NCBI GenBank assembly: GCA_019828595.1
Contig: JAHQRK010000002.1
Span: forward strand, 186,001 to 250,000
Direction of reading: 5' to 3'
DNA length: 64,000 bases
From: Aphanomyces cochlioides
Taxonomy: Eukaryota > Oomycota > Saprolegniomycetes > Saprolegniales > Verrucalvaceae
The translations under genes were made by a program, and so were the position numbers. Below, one piece after another: positions 51,681 to 61,570 of this stretch. The notes beneath the pieces were generated by a model. That model ran no database searches. It had not been told where the DNA came from and worked only from the letters and a program-made list of their open reading frames with translations. Position 1 is the stretch's first letter. Every line of letters starts with the position of its first letter.

Positions 51681-54600
51681 CTAAAGATATGGATCGAGAG
51701 GAATCGCACCATCGTCTAGGTATGCTCGTAGTGCGACGATCCATGGGTTGTTGGCTTGTTCGTTGTAAAGTCGCGGCGAAGGGCGACCTCGTCGATCAAG
51801 TAGCTCCGTGGGAGTGGCGGTGACTTTAGGATCCTGGTTAGGGGAACTTCGATTCAGAGGGATCGTCGCCGAGTTGGGATTAGCTGAGTCTTTGGTTGAT
51901 CTGATGGGAATCAAGGATGGTTGTAAGTCGACAGGGGCGTTGTCGAGACGACTCATGCGGCGAGTCTGAATAGGGCAGACAGCGAGTCGAGACAGTCTAT
52001 CAGCAGCACCATTTAATTCACCAGGTCTGTAGATGACTGTATAATCAAGTCCTTGAATCTCCATGGCCCATCGGGCGAGTTTATGATTTCCTGAGCGCGA
52101 TCCTGTGTTGAACAACCATGTAAGGGCTTCGTGATCGGTATAAATGTCAAAATGTCGACGGTCGATATATGGTCTGAACTTTCGAGTCGCCCAGACGATT
52201 CCCCAACATTTGATTTCAGAGATCCCCATTTCTTTCGAAATCCATTTTTGCTGAGCCTTGGTTAAGGATTGACTGGCATAGGCAATCACGCGATTCTTGC
52301 CTTGTTGCTTTTGCATGAGGACTGCGCCAACGGCGATGTGACTAGCGTCGACCCAAATCAAAAAGGGTAGATCGAAGTCAGGATGGGCTAGAATCGGTGG
52401 AGACACAAGACTTCGCTTGAGACTTTCTAGAGCTTCGTCGCATGCAGGAGTCCAGGTGAATTGTTCAGCTGTAAGTAAGTTCATAAGGGGAGTGGCGATT
52501 TTAGAGAAACCGCGCACAAATGGACGGAAGTAACCAGCAAGTCCCAAGAATGCACGGACTTCTGAGACGTCTTTAAGTGTGTTGACACGAAGGACTGACT
52601 TGATTTTCTCTGGATTCGGCAGGATTCCGGCTGGAGTCACTATGTGTTCTAAGAAAGGGACTGACGATTGCCCCCATTTGCACTTGGACATTTTCAGCTT
52701 GAATCCGGCCTCCCTGAATTTCGTAAGGACTTGACTGAGTCGGATCAAATGCGATCCAAAGTCTTCGCTGTACACAATGCAATCGTCGAGATAGACTAGG
52801 CAGGTTCGCCATTTGTAGTCGATCAATATGTGTTCCATCAGTCGTTCGAAGCAAGGGACTGCATTGCAAAGTCCGAATGGCATGACGAGCCATTCATAGA
52901 GTCCATATTTGCACGTGAAAGCAGTCTTCTCGATACTATCTTTGGCCATGGGGACGTTCAAATATCCCGACGCAATGTCCATAGTCGACAAGAGTTTCGC
53001 TCGACCAAGGACGTCGAGTAGGTCATCGATTCGAGGCAAAGGGTAAAAGTCTTTAACGGTGGCGCTATTAAGTTTGCGATAGTCGATACAGAATCGTATC
53101 GATCCGTCTGGCTTGCGGATCATAAGCACTGGACTTGACCAGGGACTCTTCGATGGCCGGATCAGTCCTAGATCAAGGTATTGATTGAGTTCCGCCTCCA
53201 TAATGTCGCCTTCTGCCTTCGAAGTCCGATATGGTACGCTTCGGATCGGAGGGTTATTGCCCGTGTCGATGCTGAATTCGATCAGGTGAGTCCGTCCGGG
53301 GGCTTTGGATGAGTCGACGCATATGTCGGAGAACTTCATGAGAGTCTTGCGTAAGAGTTCGCGTTGATCGATGCTGAGACTTGAGTCAGTCCAGTCGATA
53401 GGTAGTTCTTTAGTCGGAGTCGTCTCCGATTGCACAGGGCAGACAACGCCAGGGCCCCCGATTTGAGTGAGGACCCTCCTGGGTTCATATGTAGTATGTG
53501 AGGATTGACCGTTGTTTGGTTGTGCGTGGGAATCGCGTGAGTCGAGGGTTGATTCCATGTGATCACGAGGTAACGCCATCCATGTGCCAAGGATCGCATG
53601 AGCAGGAAGATGGATCGGCGAGTCGGAAGGATTAGCGACTTCAAGGAGTACAGTCCGTGATGGATTTGTGCGATATAAGGCAGCTGCGGCGTGTAGTAGA
53701 GCCGACTTGGTGGGTTCGACGAGTATAGTGGTCGAAGTTGGTAAGTCTGATCCCGCAGAGCACTTGATCCATTGGAAAGATCGTGGAGGGATTTGAGTCG
53801 CTGTTGCGACTGTGACAGGTCCAGTTGCATGAGTCTCCTGTTGTGTAGGGCTCAGTGGCGAAAGTGAGATCAGCTCGTCGCAGCCATCGATCGATAGTGT
53901 GTTGTCATTCAGGTTGATAATCGCACCCATTTGGCTTAATAGATCGATGCCAACAATGCAATCTGTAAGGGCAGTCGACATGACCCAGAAAGGGAAGAGG
54001 ACTCTGCGTCCGGCTAAGTTGATCATGAGTTTGATGCGACCAAGCATTTCGAGTCGAGAGTTGTCGGCTGATACAAAGGAGGATCGCGGTTGTAACAGAG
54101 TTGGGCATCCTAATTTGTGCCAGAAAGTCGCGCTGACAAAGCTAGATGTAGCTCCAGTGTCGATCAGTGTCGTGGCTTTCATGTTGTTGACATATGCTTG
54201 GATAAATGGATCCGCATCGGATCTGGATCGAGAGTGGCATAATCGTGTCATACGAGCTAAAAGTCGCACGGAGGGTGGGTTTCCTCGAAGTAAGTCGGAG
54301 CAGTAGGTCGGATCGATTTTAGCCGATCGGCGATGGAAGTTGCGTAATTGTTGAGCCTTGACTCTAGCTTGAGTTGAGGCCGTTGAAGTCGCGTCAGGAT
54401 AGTGCAACGGTAGCTCATCCCAGAATTCTTCGGAACATTTGGGAATCTTGGATTGTCGCACGCCGGAACATAACGTCGGAACTTCAAGTTGGCACAATGT
54501 AAAATCATGATGAGATTCCTCCACATCCAAGATGGTTTCGTCAGAGTCTTCGCCAAGGGTGGATGTTGTTTCTTCAGGAGTGTCATCAGTGTAAAGGACT

Positions 54601-55157
54601 AAATAAGGGTTATCGTCGATCCAAGAGACTCGAGCCAACGGGTGTTTGCGAGTGTTGTTGAAGTCACGACTGTCTCTTCGCGCCTCGTCGCATTTTTCTA
54701 GAGTGTCCGCGAACCATTTCAACCAGAGAGACTCGTCCTCGATGTCAGCAGGGGCGAGTAATAAGTGTGAGTCTGCCTCTGATAAGTCCAAGGAGCGTAG
54801 GATTTCCTCATGGGTCGGGTTGGCTTGTCGTTTGCGAATGCGTTCAAGTTGTTTGCGAACGTCCGACTTAGTGATTCGGTAAAGTCGGTCTTCGATTTCT
54901 TTCGTGTATTCCACCTCGGGAAATTCAAGGTGGGACTCCATCAGATCAGTGAATGCGTCGTTTGTAAAGACAGGTACTGGATCGGGAGTAGTGACAGAGT
55001 CGCAAGTGGCAGGCGTCTGCTGTGACTTAGGCGATCGAGCAGAGTGGATAGAGTCCGTATTCTGTGGTCGAGGAGAAGCAATAGCGTTGCGGTCTGAGAT
55101 ATGCGATTCATCGGTGGAGTCATTGTAAGAAGAATCATATGCATTGTTCTCAGACAC
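51681..55157 (-). CDS. Protease-RT-RNase H polyprotein of gypsy E (1158 aa)
   Basis: A long uninterrupted frame. About 330 N-terminal residues without a known domain are followed by protease (L-I-D-T-G-A-T-S-S-F), RT (F-C-I-D-Y-R-K-L-N, T-M-D-I-A-S-G-Y, M-P-F-G-L, Y-L-D-D-C-I-V) and RNase H (W-V-D-A-S, Y-T-D-H-E-A-L-T-W). It ends at a TAG in Y-L; the same frame stays open beyond it toward integrase. All key catalytic residues are present. It copies the element RNA inside cytoplasmic particles. The first Met is a choice; the true start may be in the overlapping gag frame. Confidence 0.9.
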   Translation of the reverse strand: MSENNAYDSSYNDSTDESHISDRNAIASPRPQNTDSIHSARSPKSQQTPATCDSVTTPDPVPVFTNDAFTDLMESHLEFPEVEYTKEIEDRLYRITKSDVRKQLERIRKRQANPTHEEILRSLDLSEADSHLLLAPADIEDESLWLKWFADTLEKCDEARRDSRDFNNTRKHPLARVSWIDDNPYLVLYTDDTPEETTSTLGEDSDETILDVEESHHDFTLCQLEVPTLCSGVRQSKIPKCSEEFWDELPLHYPDATSTASTQARVKAQQLRNFHRRSAKIDPTYCSDLLRGNPPSVRLLARMTRLCHSRSRSDADPFIQAYVNNMKATTLIDTGATSSFVSATFWHKLGCPTLLQPRSSFVSADNSRLEMLGRIKLMINLAGRRVLFPFWVMSTALTDCIVGIDLLSQMGAIINLNDNTLSIDGCDELISLSPLSPTQQETHATGPVTVATATQIPPRSFQWIKCSAGSDLPTSTTILVEPTKSALLHAAAALYRTNPSRTVLLEVANPSDSPIHLPAHAILGTWMALPRDHMESTLDSRDSHAQPNNGQSSHTTYEPRRVLTQIGGPGVVCPVQSETTPTKELPIDWTDSSLSIDQRELLRKTLMKFSDICVDSSKAPGRTHLIEFSIDTGNNPPIRSVPYRTSKAEGDIMEAELNQYLDLGLIRPSKSPWSSPVLMIRKPDGSIRFCIDYRKLNSATVKDFYPLPRIDDLLDVLGRAKLLSTMDIASGYLNVPMAKDSIEKTAFTCKYGLYEWLVMPFGLCNAVPCFERLMEHILIDYKWRTCLVYLDDCIVYSEDFGSHLIRLSQVLTKFREAGFKLKMSKCKWGQSSVPFLEHIVTPAGILPNPEKIKSVLRVNTLKDVSEVRAFLGLAGYFRPFVRGFSKIATPLMNLLTAEQFTWTPACDEALESLKRSLVSPPILAHPDFDLPFLIWVDASHIAVGAVLMQKQQGKNRVIAYASQSLTKAQQKWISKEMGISEIKCWGIVWATRKFRPYIDRRHFDIYTDHEALTWLFNTGSRSGNHKLARWAMEIQGLDYTVIYRPGELNGAADRLSRLAVCPIQTRRMSRLDNAPVDLQPSLIPIRSTKDSANPNSATIPLNRSSPNQDPKVTATPTELLDRRGRPSPRLYNEQANNPWIVALRAYLDDGAIPLDPYL

Positions 55158-55229
55158 GCTGGAAACGTGTTGAGTCTGGCATTCCAGGACGCGTCCTGTT
55201 TCCGCAGGAGTCGCCCTGGCGCCGCGATC

Positions 55230-56456
55230 TCAAGCCTTGTCAGCTGGGCGAGATAGGCAACGCGACGCAGAGTGGCCGACTTGCTTGCAGAGAGTGCAGG
55301 TTCGTACGTGCTCGCCGACGTAATGGCCGACTTGGTGGCAAAGGTTGTATCGTAGGAACTTTCGAGGACAGTCGTTGGCTCCATGGCCGAGGCGATCACA
55401 TCGACCACAGACTTTCACACCGCTAGTCGTCATGTCGTCGGGTTTGGACGTGATCATGACTGGTGGATAGTCACGGGGTGGTCGTGAGTGCGATTGATTT
55501 GGTTGCGTCGCAGCTTGAGTTGGAGGCGTCACACTTGGATGAGTCGGAGGAGGCGCATAGGGTGACGGAAAGTTGTACATCGTGCTTGGTTGGGCCTGAA
55601 TCGGAGCTGCGAAGTATGGAGTCGCAGGTTTGGTCAAGGCTTCAGTCAGCATTTTGACATGTGCTACGAAAGCCTTTTGCTCGGACTGAGTCGTAGAGAT
55701 TGCTTCAAGGATCTTGGCCAGAGTCGTCTCGTCTTGAAAACCGACTTTTGAGTTTCTACGATGAGTCCGCGGTGAAGGTTCGGGAGTCGACGATGTAGAG
55801 CGATCACTGGAGTTCGATCGAGAAGAAGTCGTAGCAGTCGACGATGCTCTGGGCTTCATTTGTTCGCGGTAGAGTGGCGGATCCTCGAGTCGGATCTGAC
55901 GCGCTCGGAGCAGCTTCATACAGTCGTTGATCGATAGGAGTTCCTTGTCAGTGTTCTCAAGGCAGGACTCAGCTCGAGGGTGTCGGACCCCTCGCTTGAA
56001 GATCACGACTCCTTGACGATCGGGCACGTCGATATCATCAAGGATCGTTTGGAGTCGAATCGCATAGGCCTTTACTGACTCGCCTTCCAGACGCTCAGAG
56101 TCCTCAAACAAGTGATCTACAAGTTCACGTGGAGTGCGATTGCAGAAGCGATCCATGAAGTTGTCATAGATCTCTTCCCATACGTCACCGGTTTTCGTCT
56201 TCGAGATCGCGATCCACCATTGGGATAAGGCAGGGTGGACCTTCTCTGACATGAGTTTGAGTCCCAGTAACGTCTTGCGATCTGAGTCGCTGAGCAGGAG
56301 GCGATCGTCTTGATCCATGAGTTGTTTTATGAAGAATTCGCAATGAACTTGATCGTCAGAAGTTGGGATCGTAGTGAACTTAACGGCTTGGCTGAGAGAG
56401 TCCTTGGATTTGGAGTCGGCAATTGATTCTTCGACTTTGTCCATTTTGGTTTCCAT
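55230..56456 (-). CDS. Gag of gypsy E
   Basis: 408 codons: a Gag core (L-V-D-H-L-F-E-D-S-E-R-L, Y-A-I-R-L-Q-T-I-L), a Ser/Pro-rich middle, and three Cys-rich knuckles (C-G-R-C-D-R-L-G-H, C-H-Q-V-G-H, C-T-L-C-K-Q-V-G-H). It overlaps the preceding coiled-coil frame and runs up to 73 bases before the pol ATG. Confidence 0.8.
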   Translation of the reverse strand: METKMDKVEESIADSKSKDSLSQAVKFTTIPTSDDQVHCEFFIKQLMDQDDRLLLSDSDRKTLLGLKLMSEKVHPALSQWWIAISKTKTGDVWEEIYDNFMDRFCNRTPRELVDHLFEDSERLEGESVKAYAIRLQTILDDIDVPDRQGVVIFKRGVRHPRAESCLENTDKELLSINDCMKLLRARQIRLEDPPLYREQMKPRASSTATTSSRSNSSDRSTSSTPEPSPRTHRRNSKVGFQDETTLAKILEAISTTQSEQKAFVAHVKMLTEALTKPATPYFAAPIQAQPSTMYNFPSPYAPPPTHPSVTPPTQAATQPNQSHSRPPRDYPPVMITSKPDDMTTSGVKVCGRCDRLGHGANDCPRKFLRYNLCHQVGHYVGEHVRTCTLCKQVGHSASRCLSRPADKA

Positions 56457-56769
56457 CCTTTGAAGTGATTTTTGGAGTTCCGTTGTCGAGAGGGTCGGGT
56501 TCGGACTCGGCGATCGGGGTTAATTTACTGCCTCGATCGAGTCGTTCGTAAAGCGCTTCGAGGTTTTGGAGGCGCTGGTTGAGAGTCGAGTTCTCTTGAG
56601 TCAATGTGCGGACTTGTTCGACAAGTCTTTGTTGTGATTCGATCGAATTGAGCTCGGCTTGGTCGAGTTGACGTTGAGTCGAGGTTTGACTTTCTTCTAG
56701 AGCGCGACTTAGAGCCTGTAGTTCGTGTAAGACTCGGTTGAAATCAGAGGAGCGATCGTTAGCGAGAGT
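56380..56769 (-). pseudogene. Coiled-coil extension of gypsy E ORF1
   Basis: Directly continues the ORF1 frame after a TAG (56770-56772) with heptad-like Gln/Leu-rich sequence (L-H-E-L-Q-A-L, Q-R-L-V-E-Q-V-R-T-L). Probably one protein with ORF1 before the stop arose. Confidence 0.6.
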
Positions 56770-58146
56770 CTAAAGGTTCTCACTAAGCCGCTGCTGTTCA
56801 AGGGAGAGAAGTTGCAAGGACTGATGCAAATTCGAAATGGTTGTCTGTTGATTCACCAAAGCAGTTTCCAAACGGACAAAATCAGTTTCAAGGGTCGGAG
56901 ATTGCGATAATTTTTGAAGATCCAATATAGCAGCGTTGAAATCTTCTCGAGTGGACGATAATTCAAATTGGACTTGGCTGGTACGACCTGTAAGTTCCTG
57001 TAAAGAGACAAATAAAGCATTCAACGAAGTCGCAGTCATGTCATGGTGCGACTGGAAAGTCTGAGTGGCAAGGTTCAATCGATCTGACAAAGAATTGGAC
57101 GTAACGGAAACGGTGTCGACTTGCGATTGTAACGAATGCAGTTGGGCGGAGAAGTTCGAGGCTAGGGTTAAGGCAGTTTCCGGAGTTTCACTGTCCATTT
57201 CAACGTCTGTAGTAACCAATTCTCGATTCATTGGAAGATCAGCCGTCGGCGCCAACGAAGGTAGAGGTAAATGTTGGATTGGACCAGCGGACTGATGATT
57301 GTATAGGAGGTTGGGATCGTTAGAGACAATTTCATTCATGCGTCGGACATCGGGCAGTTGACGTTCCGAAAGTTGCACAAAAGGCGGTTGGAAGTCGTAC
57401 CGAGGATCGCGTTGGGGAAAGCCAGCAGCCAAAGCAAGTGTTTCGGGGCGACTGGGATCGTTCGTCAAAGTCGGCAGCGGACTTGGTGAAGAAATTGGAG
57501 TAATGTTTGACTGGACTCGATGAGTCTGGGTCTGAGTCACGATGCTCATTTCAGTGAGTAGGACTGGAGCCTCCTGAGTCGGCGTCGAACTTGGCCCAAG
57601 CAAGTTTGGACGAGAAGATCGTGCCGTCATGGATCGCGTCGTCATCGTACGTTCAACTATGGCAGTTCGAGTCGCCAGAGGAACCAAGTCTCTGCCCCCA
57701 TATGGCATAATGTCACAGGGCATTCCGTCGGTCGTAGCGATTTCATCGGTAGCAGGCGATGTCAAGGCATACGACTCGGAAAGGAACCAGTAGTTGTCAT
57801 CATCCGGCAAGGGCATCGAAGAGGCGATCGCAAGTGCAGTCTCGTCGGACATCGGGAAGTCTTCAAATGAACTTCGAGGATCCATTGAGTCGTCGCTGAG
57901 GTCGGACTCAGGCGCAGGTAAAGCCAGGCAAGAGTCAGGTCGGACTCGCTTCTCATCATCACGTTGTTCAGGAGAGTTGGCGTGATGTTGAATCCGATAT
58001 TGTAAGTCGCGCTTCCTTGTGTTCGGAGAGGAAGGGTGCGGAATCAGAGCCGTCTCAGACTCAGGTTGATCGGGAGGCTGAGGGACTGAAGAAGGATCTG
58101 GAGTCGACTCGGGCAAGTTCGGGTCGATAGGTCTACGAGGATCCAT
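56770..58146 (-). CDS. ORF1 of gypsy E (acidic, coiled coil)
   Basis: The ATG at 58146 lies about 50 bp inside the 5' LTR. The 458 residues are Pro/Ser/Asp-rich at first and form long helices in the last 150 (L-H-S-L-Q-S-Q-V, L-E-T-A-L-V-N-Q). Unusual for Ty3/gypsy: most start with the Gag core. No domain recognised. Confidence 0.6.
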   Translation of the reverse strand: MDPRRPIDPNLPESTPDPSSVPQPPDQPESETALIPHPSSPNTRKRDLQYRIQHHANSPEQRDDEKRVRPDSCLALPAPESDLSDDSMDPRSSFEDFPMSDETALAIASSMPLPDDDNYWFLSESYALTSPATDEIATTDGMPCDIMPYGGRDLVPLATRTAIVERTMTTRSMTARSSRPNLLGPSSTPTQEAPVLLTEMSIVTQTQTHRVQSNITPISSPSPLPTLTNDPSRPETLALAAGFPQRDPRYDFQPPFVQLSERQLPDVRRMNEIVSNDPNLLYNHQSAGPIQHLPLPSLAPTADLPMNRELVTTDVEMDSETPETALTLASNFSAQLHSLQSQVDTVSVTSNSLSDRLNLATQTFQSHHDMTATSLNALFVSLQELTGRTSQVQFELSSTREDFNAAILDLQKLSQSPTLETDFVRLETALVNQQTTISNLHQSLQLLSLEQQRLSENL

Positions 58147-58198
58147 AGTAGTAAGGTCTTGAGTAAAGTTGGAGAATACCCTGCTTCTCCACCACTTT

Positions 58199-58535
58199 TG
58201 TGACGGTCGCCCACACAAATAGAATCGAAGGTCCAGACGTTTGGACTTCAAGGAACCGAATATCCTCGACTTCGGTCAAGGACGATACAACAGGATCGAA
58301 GAGGTAGGAGGCGATCTCAACTAACGCAGCGAGGCTAATCTAGATGCAATCGAGTATATTGAGAAGTGAGTTTAATGTAAAGCTATAAAGATCTAAACAT
58401 CTAATATAGAAGGGACGAGAATCAGAGGACGAGGGTGCTTTAGAATAACACCAAGGGTCTTGTGGGGGTAGGGATCTTGTTGATTGACAAGCACCCAGTG
58501 ATGGAATGACAATCGAGTCTTTCATGTCCGTCATA
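58199..58535 (-). repeat. 5' LTR of gypsy E (337 bp)
   Basis: Minus strand TATGACGG to GTCACA, followed by AAAG and a TGGTGGAGAAGC primer site. Confidence 0.8.
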
Positions 58536-58680
58536 GTTTAACGACGATGAGGAGCTCGCTTGGTCTGTCGAGGACGACGAAGAACCCAAGACATTTGAAA
58601 GGACGATTGCAATCACGACAGTCGCTGTCTTGTATGTGACCACTTCTGGCCCAACGGATCTTTTGGTTCTTTTCAATTGA
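58536..58680 (+). pseudogene. Family P paralog P14, 3' end
   Basis: Continues the C module cut at 49445: F-N-D-D-E-E-L-A-W, then T-F-E-R-T-I-A-I and V-L-Y-V-T-T to TGA. The same module is intact in P6 (F-N-D-D-G-E-L-A-W). Confidence 0.75.
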
Positions 58681-58894
58681 CCATCGAAAAATTGGCCTAG
58701 ACATATCCAGGACCATAGAGCTTTGTTAACTTTAGCTCAGCCTAGACTGTTGTGACTGCAGGACTGGCGTATGATGTAGCTCTTTTCAATTGACCATCGA
58801 AAAATTGGCCTAGACATATCCAGGACCATAGAGCTTTGTTAACTTTAGCTCAGCCTAGACTGTTGTGACTGCAGGACTGGCGTATGATGTAGCT
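58669..58894. repeat. Two tandem copies of a 113-bp unit
   Basis: 58669-58781 and 58782-58894 are identical; the first overlaps the last codons of P14. Confidence 0.9.
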
Positions 58895-59272
58895 CCCTGA
58901 CACAATTTGGACTATTGTGCTAGCAAGATAGCCAAGTATTCTGCATATCTCAAAAGTTCTAGCAACTAAGTGACTCCGTTAACAGTTTCGCTTGCGATTT
59001 CCAAAGTAGATGTTTCCAAAGTAGATGTCGGCATTCCTATTTTACAAGCCAATTCGCTGAGCAACTCAATGCAAAGTCATTCTCAAGAAGGACATCGTAA
59101 GTTCACATACAGCACTGGAAGCGTCGTCGTCAGCAATATCCACAGGATTCATATGTTGTGGGTGGTTGTCTCGATCTCGTAGAAGAAAGTCATGTCCACG
59201 GAAAACAGACTCCAGAGCTGTAGAAACCTCTATAGATGAAAGTTGCAGGATAATTTCACACTGATTATCTGT
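58895..59272. other. Family P flank with linker-like DNA
   Basis: Only weak similarity to P5 (around 59165-59205). No frame supported. Confidence 0.35.
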
Positions 59273-60138
59273 CTACAACTTCTTGAGCAGCCAATTCAAA
59301 CAGGCCGATGTACCAAGGTAGGAAACATACAAGCACAAATTCGAGCGTAGTGGAATTTCCATGGTCACAGTGCTTTCGATTTGGCTCTCGTTCTTCTCAA
59401 GTCGATATTCGTGCTTCCAATTGATAAACACACCAAGTAAGATTTTTGGTGTTGGTTTTGCTTTCTGTGTAAGCAATACCAACTTGTACTGACCACGAGT
59501 CAAAGCTTTGATCGTCGTGCAATCCTCCTCCGACACTTCAAAATACTTGGAGCTGTGATGGACCTTCCCATTTCACAAAACTTCCAAGTCTATCCGCCTC
59601 TCCCATGACTGAGAGCAATACCGGCTCGCTGTCTTCAGCATTTAAACCGAGTTCTTTTGATAAATCCTCGATCATTTCGGAAGCACTTTGTACCCTTCCG
59701 ATAGCTTTGAGAAAAAGTTCACACCAATATCCATGCACAACGCCACTTGTAGCGTCTTTGATCGCAAGTAAAAGATGCAACGAGCCGTGGCTAGACCGCT
59801 TTAAATCCACTTTGAGTTCACAAAAACTATTGTCCGCTTGAGATAGCCATCCCTACAAACCGACATCACTGAGAGAAGACAACGCCTCCTACTTGTAAAC
59901 CTTCCATCACGACAAGAGGCTCAACTGGCACCTCTGAATTGGCGTCACCTTGAAATTTGTTCAAGTGAGCACTCCTAATCTCATCTTGTCAACGAACAGG
60001 GTGTGATTTGGAACCACGCTCACCATGTCAAACGGGTAGTTGAAGATTTCACATCCACAGACGATTCATATGGGTCGTGATTGATTTGAATGGAAAATAC
60101 TTCATTTGGCATCGAGTCGAATTTGACGTTGGAGAAAC
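59273..60138 (-). pseudogene. Family P paralog P15, cut by gypsy F
   Basis: Exon 1 is left from 60138 (S-F-S-N-V-K-F-D-S) to the Trp codon; intron 1 is 59975-60023 (49 nt), exon 2 59974-59893 (W-S-A-H-L-N-K-F), intron 2 59853-59892 (40 nt), exon 3 starts G-W-L-S-Q-A-D and has the M module (V-D-L-K-R-S-S, L-H-L-L-L-A-I). The splice sites keep one frame. A one-base frameshift near 59537 breaks the C module (G-Q-Y-K-L-V-L-L). The 5' end was lost to the LTR at 60139. Confidence 0.75.
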
Positions 60139-60401
60139 TGTAACCGTGCCATGCCTGGCAGGTACATAAGATGAGGGCGCGGTCTGCGCATTGACCTGGC
60201 GCCCTGCAGTAGCGGTTCCTCGCGCTCTGCGATGTGAACGACTGGCCTTGGGAGGCCACAGAAGTTGAAGCTCCTAGCGAGGCTGTGCGATAGCCAACGA
60301 AAACCAAGACAGGAATGAGACTTAGGTTGCTTTAACTTTAATTCACTCTTACACTTCAGTCGCAGTTCACACGCGCCTGACATCCTCTGCGCCCGGTTAC
60401 A
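60139..60401 (+). repeat. 5' LTR of gypsy F (263 bp)
   Basis: TGTAACCG to CGGTTACA, a perfect 8-bp terminal inverted repeat. The right LTR is outside the window. Confidence 0.8.
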
Positions 60402-60403
60402 CC

Positions 60404-60415
60404 TGGTAGCACTCT
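60404..60415 (+). promoter_or_regulatory. Primer-binding site of gypsy F
   Basis: TGGTAGCACTCT two bases after the LTR, with the same ten-base core as element B. Confidence 0.65.
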
Positions 60416-60430
60416 AGTTCGTCCAGGACC

Positions 60431-61570
60431 ATGGACGCTGCGCCCGCAACGTCGACGATCGACGTTTCCCACTTCTCACCCGAACAGCAAGCTACTCTGA
60501 CCGAGCTGCTTCGCTTGATCCCCGAGAACATCGTTCGGGGATTGTTCAGTGGGGTGAATCCTCAAGACCAGATCATGGTGATTGAGAGCTTCCGCCTGCA
60601 TGGCGAAGCAACCGCGCAGTCAGCGGCCCATGCCGCTGCGCAACGCACTCAAGAAGAGGCGGCGTTGCTCTACGAAGCAGACCTGTTGAAGGCCACGGCG
60701 AAGATCGCCAGTCTTGAAGAGTCCAACAGGGACCTGGCTGACCAAGCCAGACGATCCGAAAACCCCTTACCGGGAATTGACGACATCTTCATCGACTCCA
60801 GAGTGTCGCGTGACCGACCTCTGAAGCTCGAAGTGTCAAAGTATGGCGGTGCCGCGGACGAGCACCTGTTCCGCTGGGTTTCCGAAGTGAAACTCGCCCT
60901 TCGCGCCCAGCTCGTAACGAACGAGACACTGCGCGTTGCTTTCGCGCTATCCCACTTGCAAGGTCGAGCCCGAGATTGGGCCTACAACCTTCACATGTTG
61001 GACGACGAGGCCTTCCCCACGTTCGAATCCTTGATTGAACAACTCAAGGAGCAGTACGTCCACTCGAACGTCGAAATGCGCTATCGCGCAAAGTTCAACC
61101 AAGCCAAGCAAGGCAAGGGAACGATTCAGGAGTTTGTGAACGAACTTCGTTCCATCCTCGGGTCCTTCGAGATCTCCTACAAGATCGACGAGATCGGTCG
61201 AGTCTCGGTCTTTATGTACGGCCTGAATCAAGGCCCAGCTCGTGACGAGCTTTTCCGTTTGCAGCCTCAAAGGTTCAATGAGGCAATCAGCATCGCGCTA
61301 AACACGGAACATTCGCGCGGTTTGGCGCGCTCTTCCGGCGGATTCCCCGATGACTCAGCAGACATGGAGATCTCGCGAATGGAAGCGGCCTCTGGTGAAG
61401 AGCGCCGCTGTTTCAATTGTGGCCAGACTGGTCACTTTGCAAGAAAATGCCCTCAGCCTTCACAGGCGAGGAAGAATCCGAATTACTCCCCACACCGCTC
61501 GCGCGGTGGCGCCTATCGTGGGCGTGGGCGTGGCTACGGCCATCGCCAGGGGAAAGAAAACTCCCAGTAG
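60431..61570 (+). CDS. Gag of gypsy F
   Basis: 379 intact codons from the ATG 30 bp after the LTR. A helical N-terminus (A-L-L-Y-E-A-D-L-L-K) leads to the Gag core (W-A-Y-N-L-H, L-I-E-Q-L-K-E-Q-Y) and a CCHC knuckle (C-F-N-C-G-Q-T-G-H-F-A-R-K-C), then an R/G-rich tail. It ends in TAG with pol overlapping in another frame. Confidence 0.9.
   Translation: MDAAPATSTIDVSHFSPEQQATLTELLRLIPENIVRGLFSGVNPQDQIMVIESFRLHGEATAQSAAHAAAQRTQEEAALLYEADLLKATAKIASLEESNRDLADQARRSENPLPGIDDIFIDSRVSRDRPLKLEVSKYGGAADEHLFRWVSEVKLALRAQLVTNETLRVAFALSHLQGRARDWAYNLHMLDDEAFPTFESLIEQLKEQYVHSNVEMRYRAKFNQAKQGKGTIQEFVNELRSILGSFEISYKIDEIGRVSVFMYGLNQGPARDELFRLQPQRFNEAISIALNTEHSRGLARSSGGFPDDSADMEISRMEAASGEERRCFNCGQTGHFARKCPQPSQARKNPNYSPHRSRGGAYRGRGRGYGHRQGKENSQ

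Larger units (their letters stand above)
49446..58535 (-). mobile_element. Gypsy element E, nearly complete
   Basis: Minus-strand order: 5' LTR (58535-58199), primer site, coiled-coil ORF, gag, protease-RT-RNase H, integrase, 3' LTR (49795-49446). A 4-bp duplication GTTT (49442-49445 and 58536-58539) fits the codons of the host gene when the element is removed. Confidence 0.85.
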
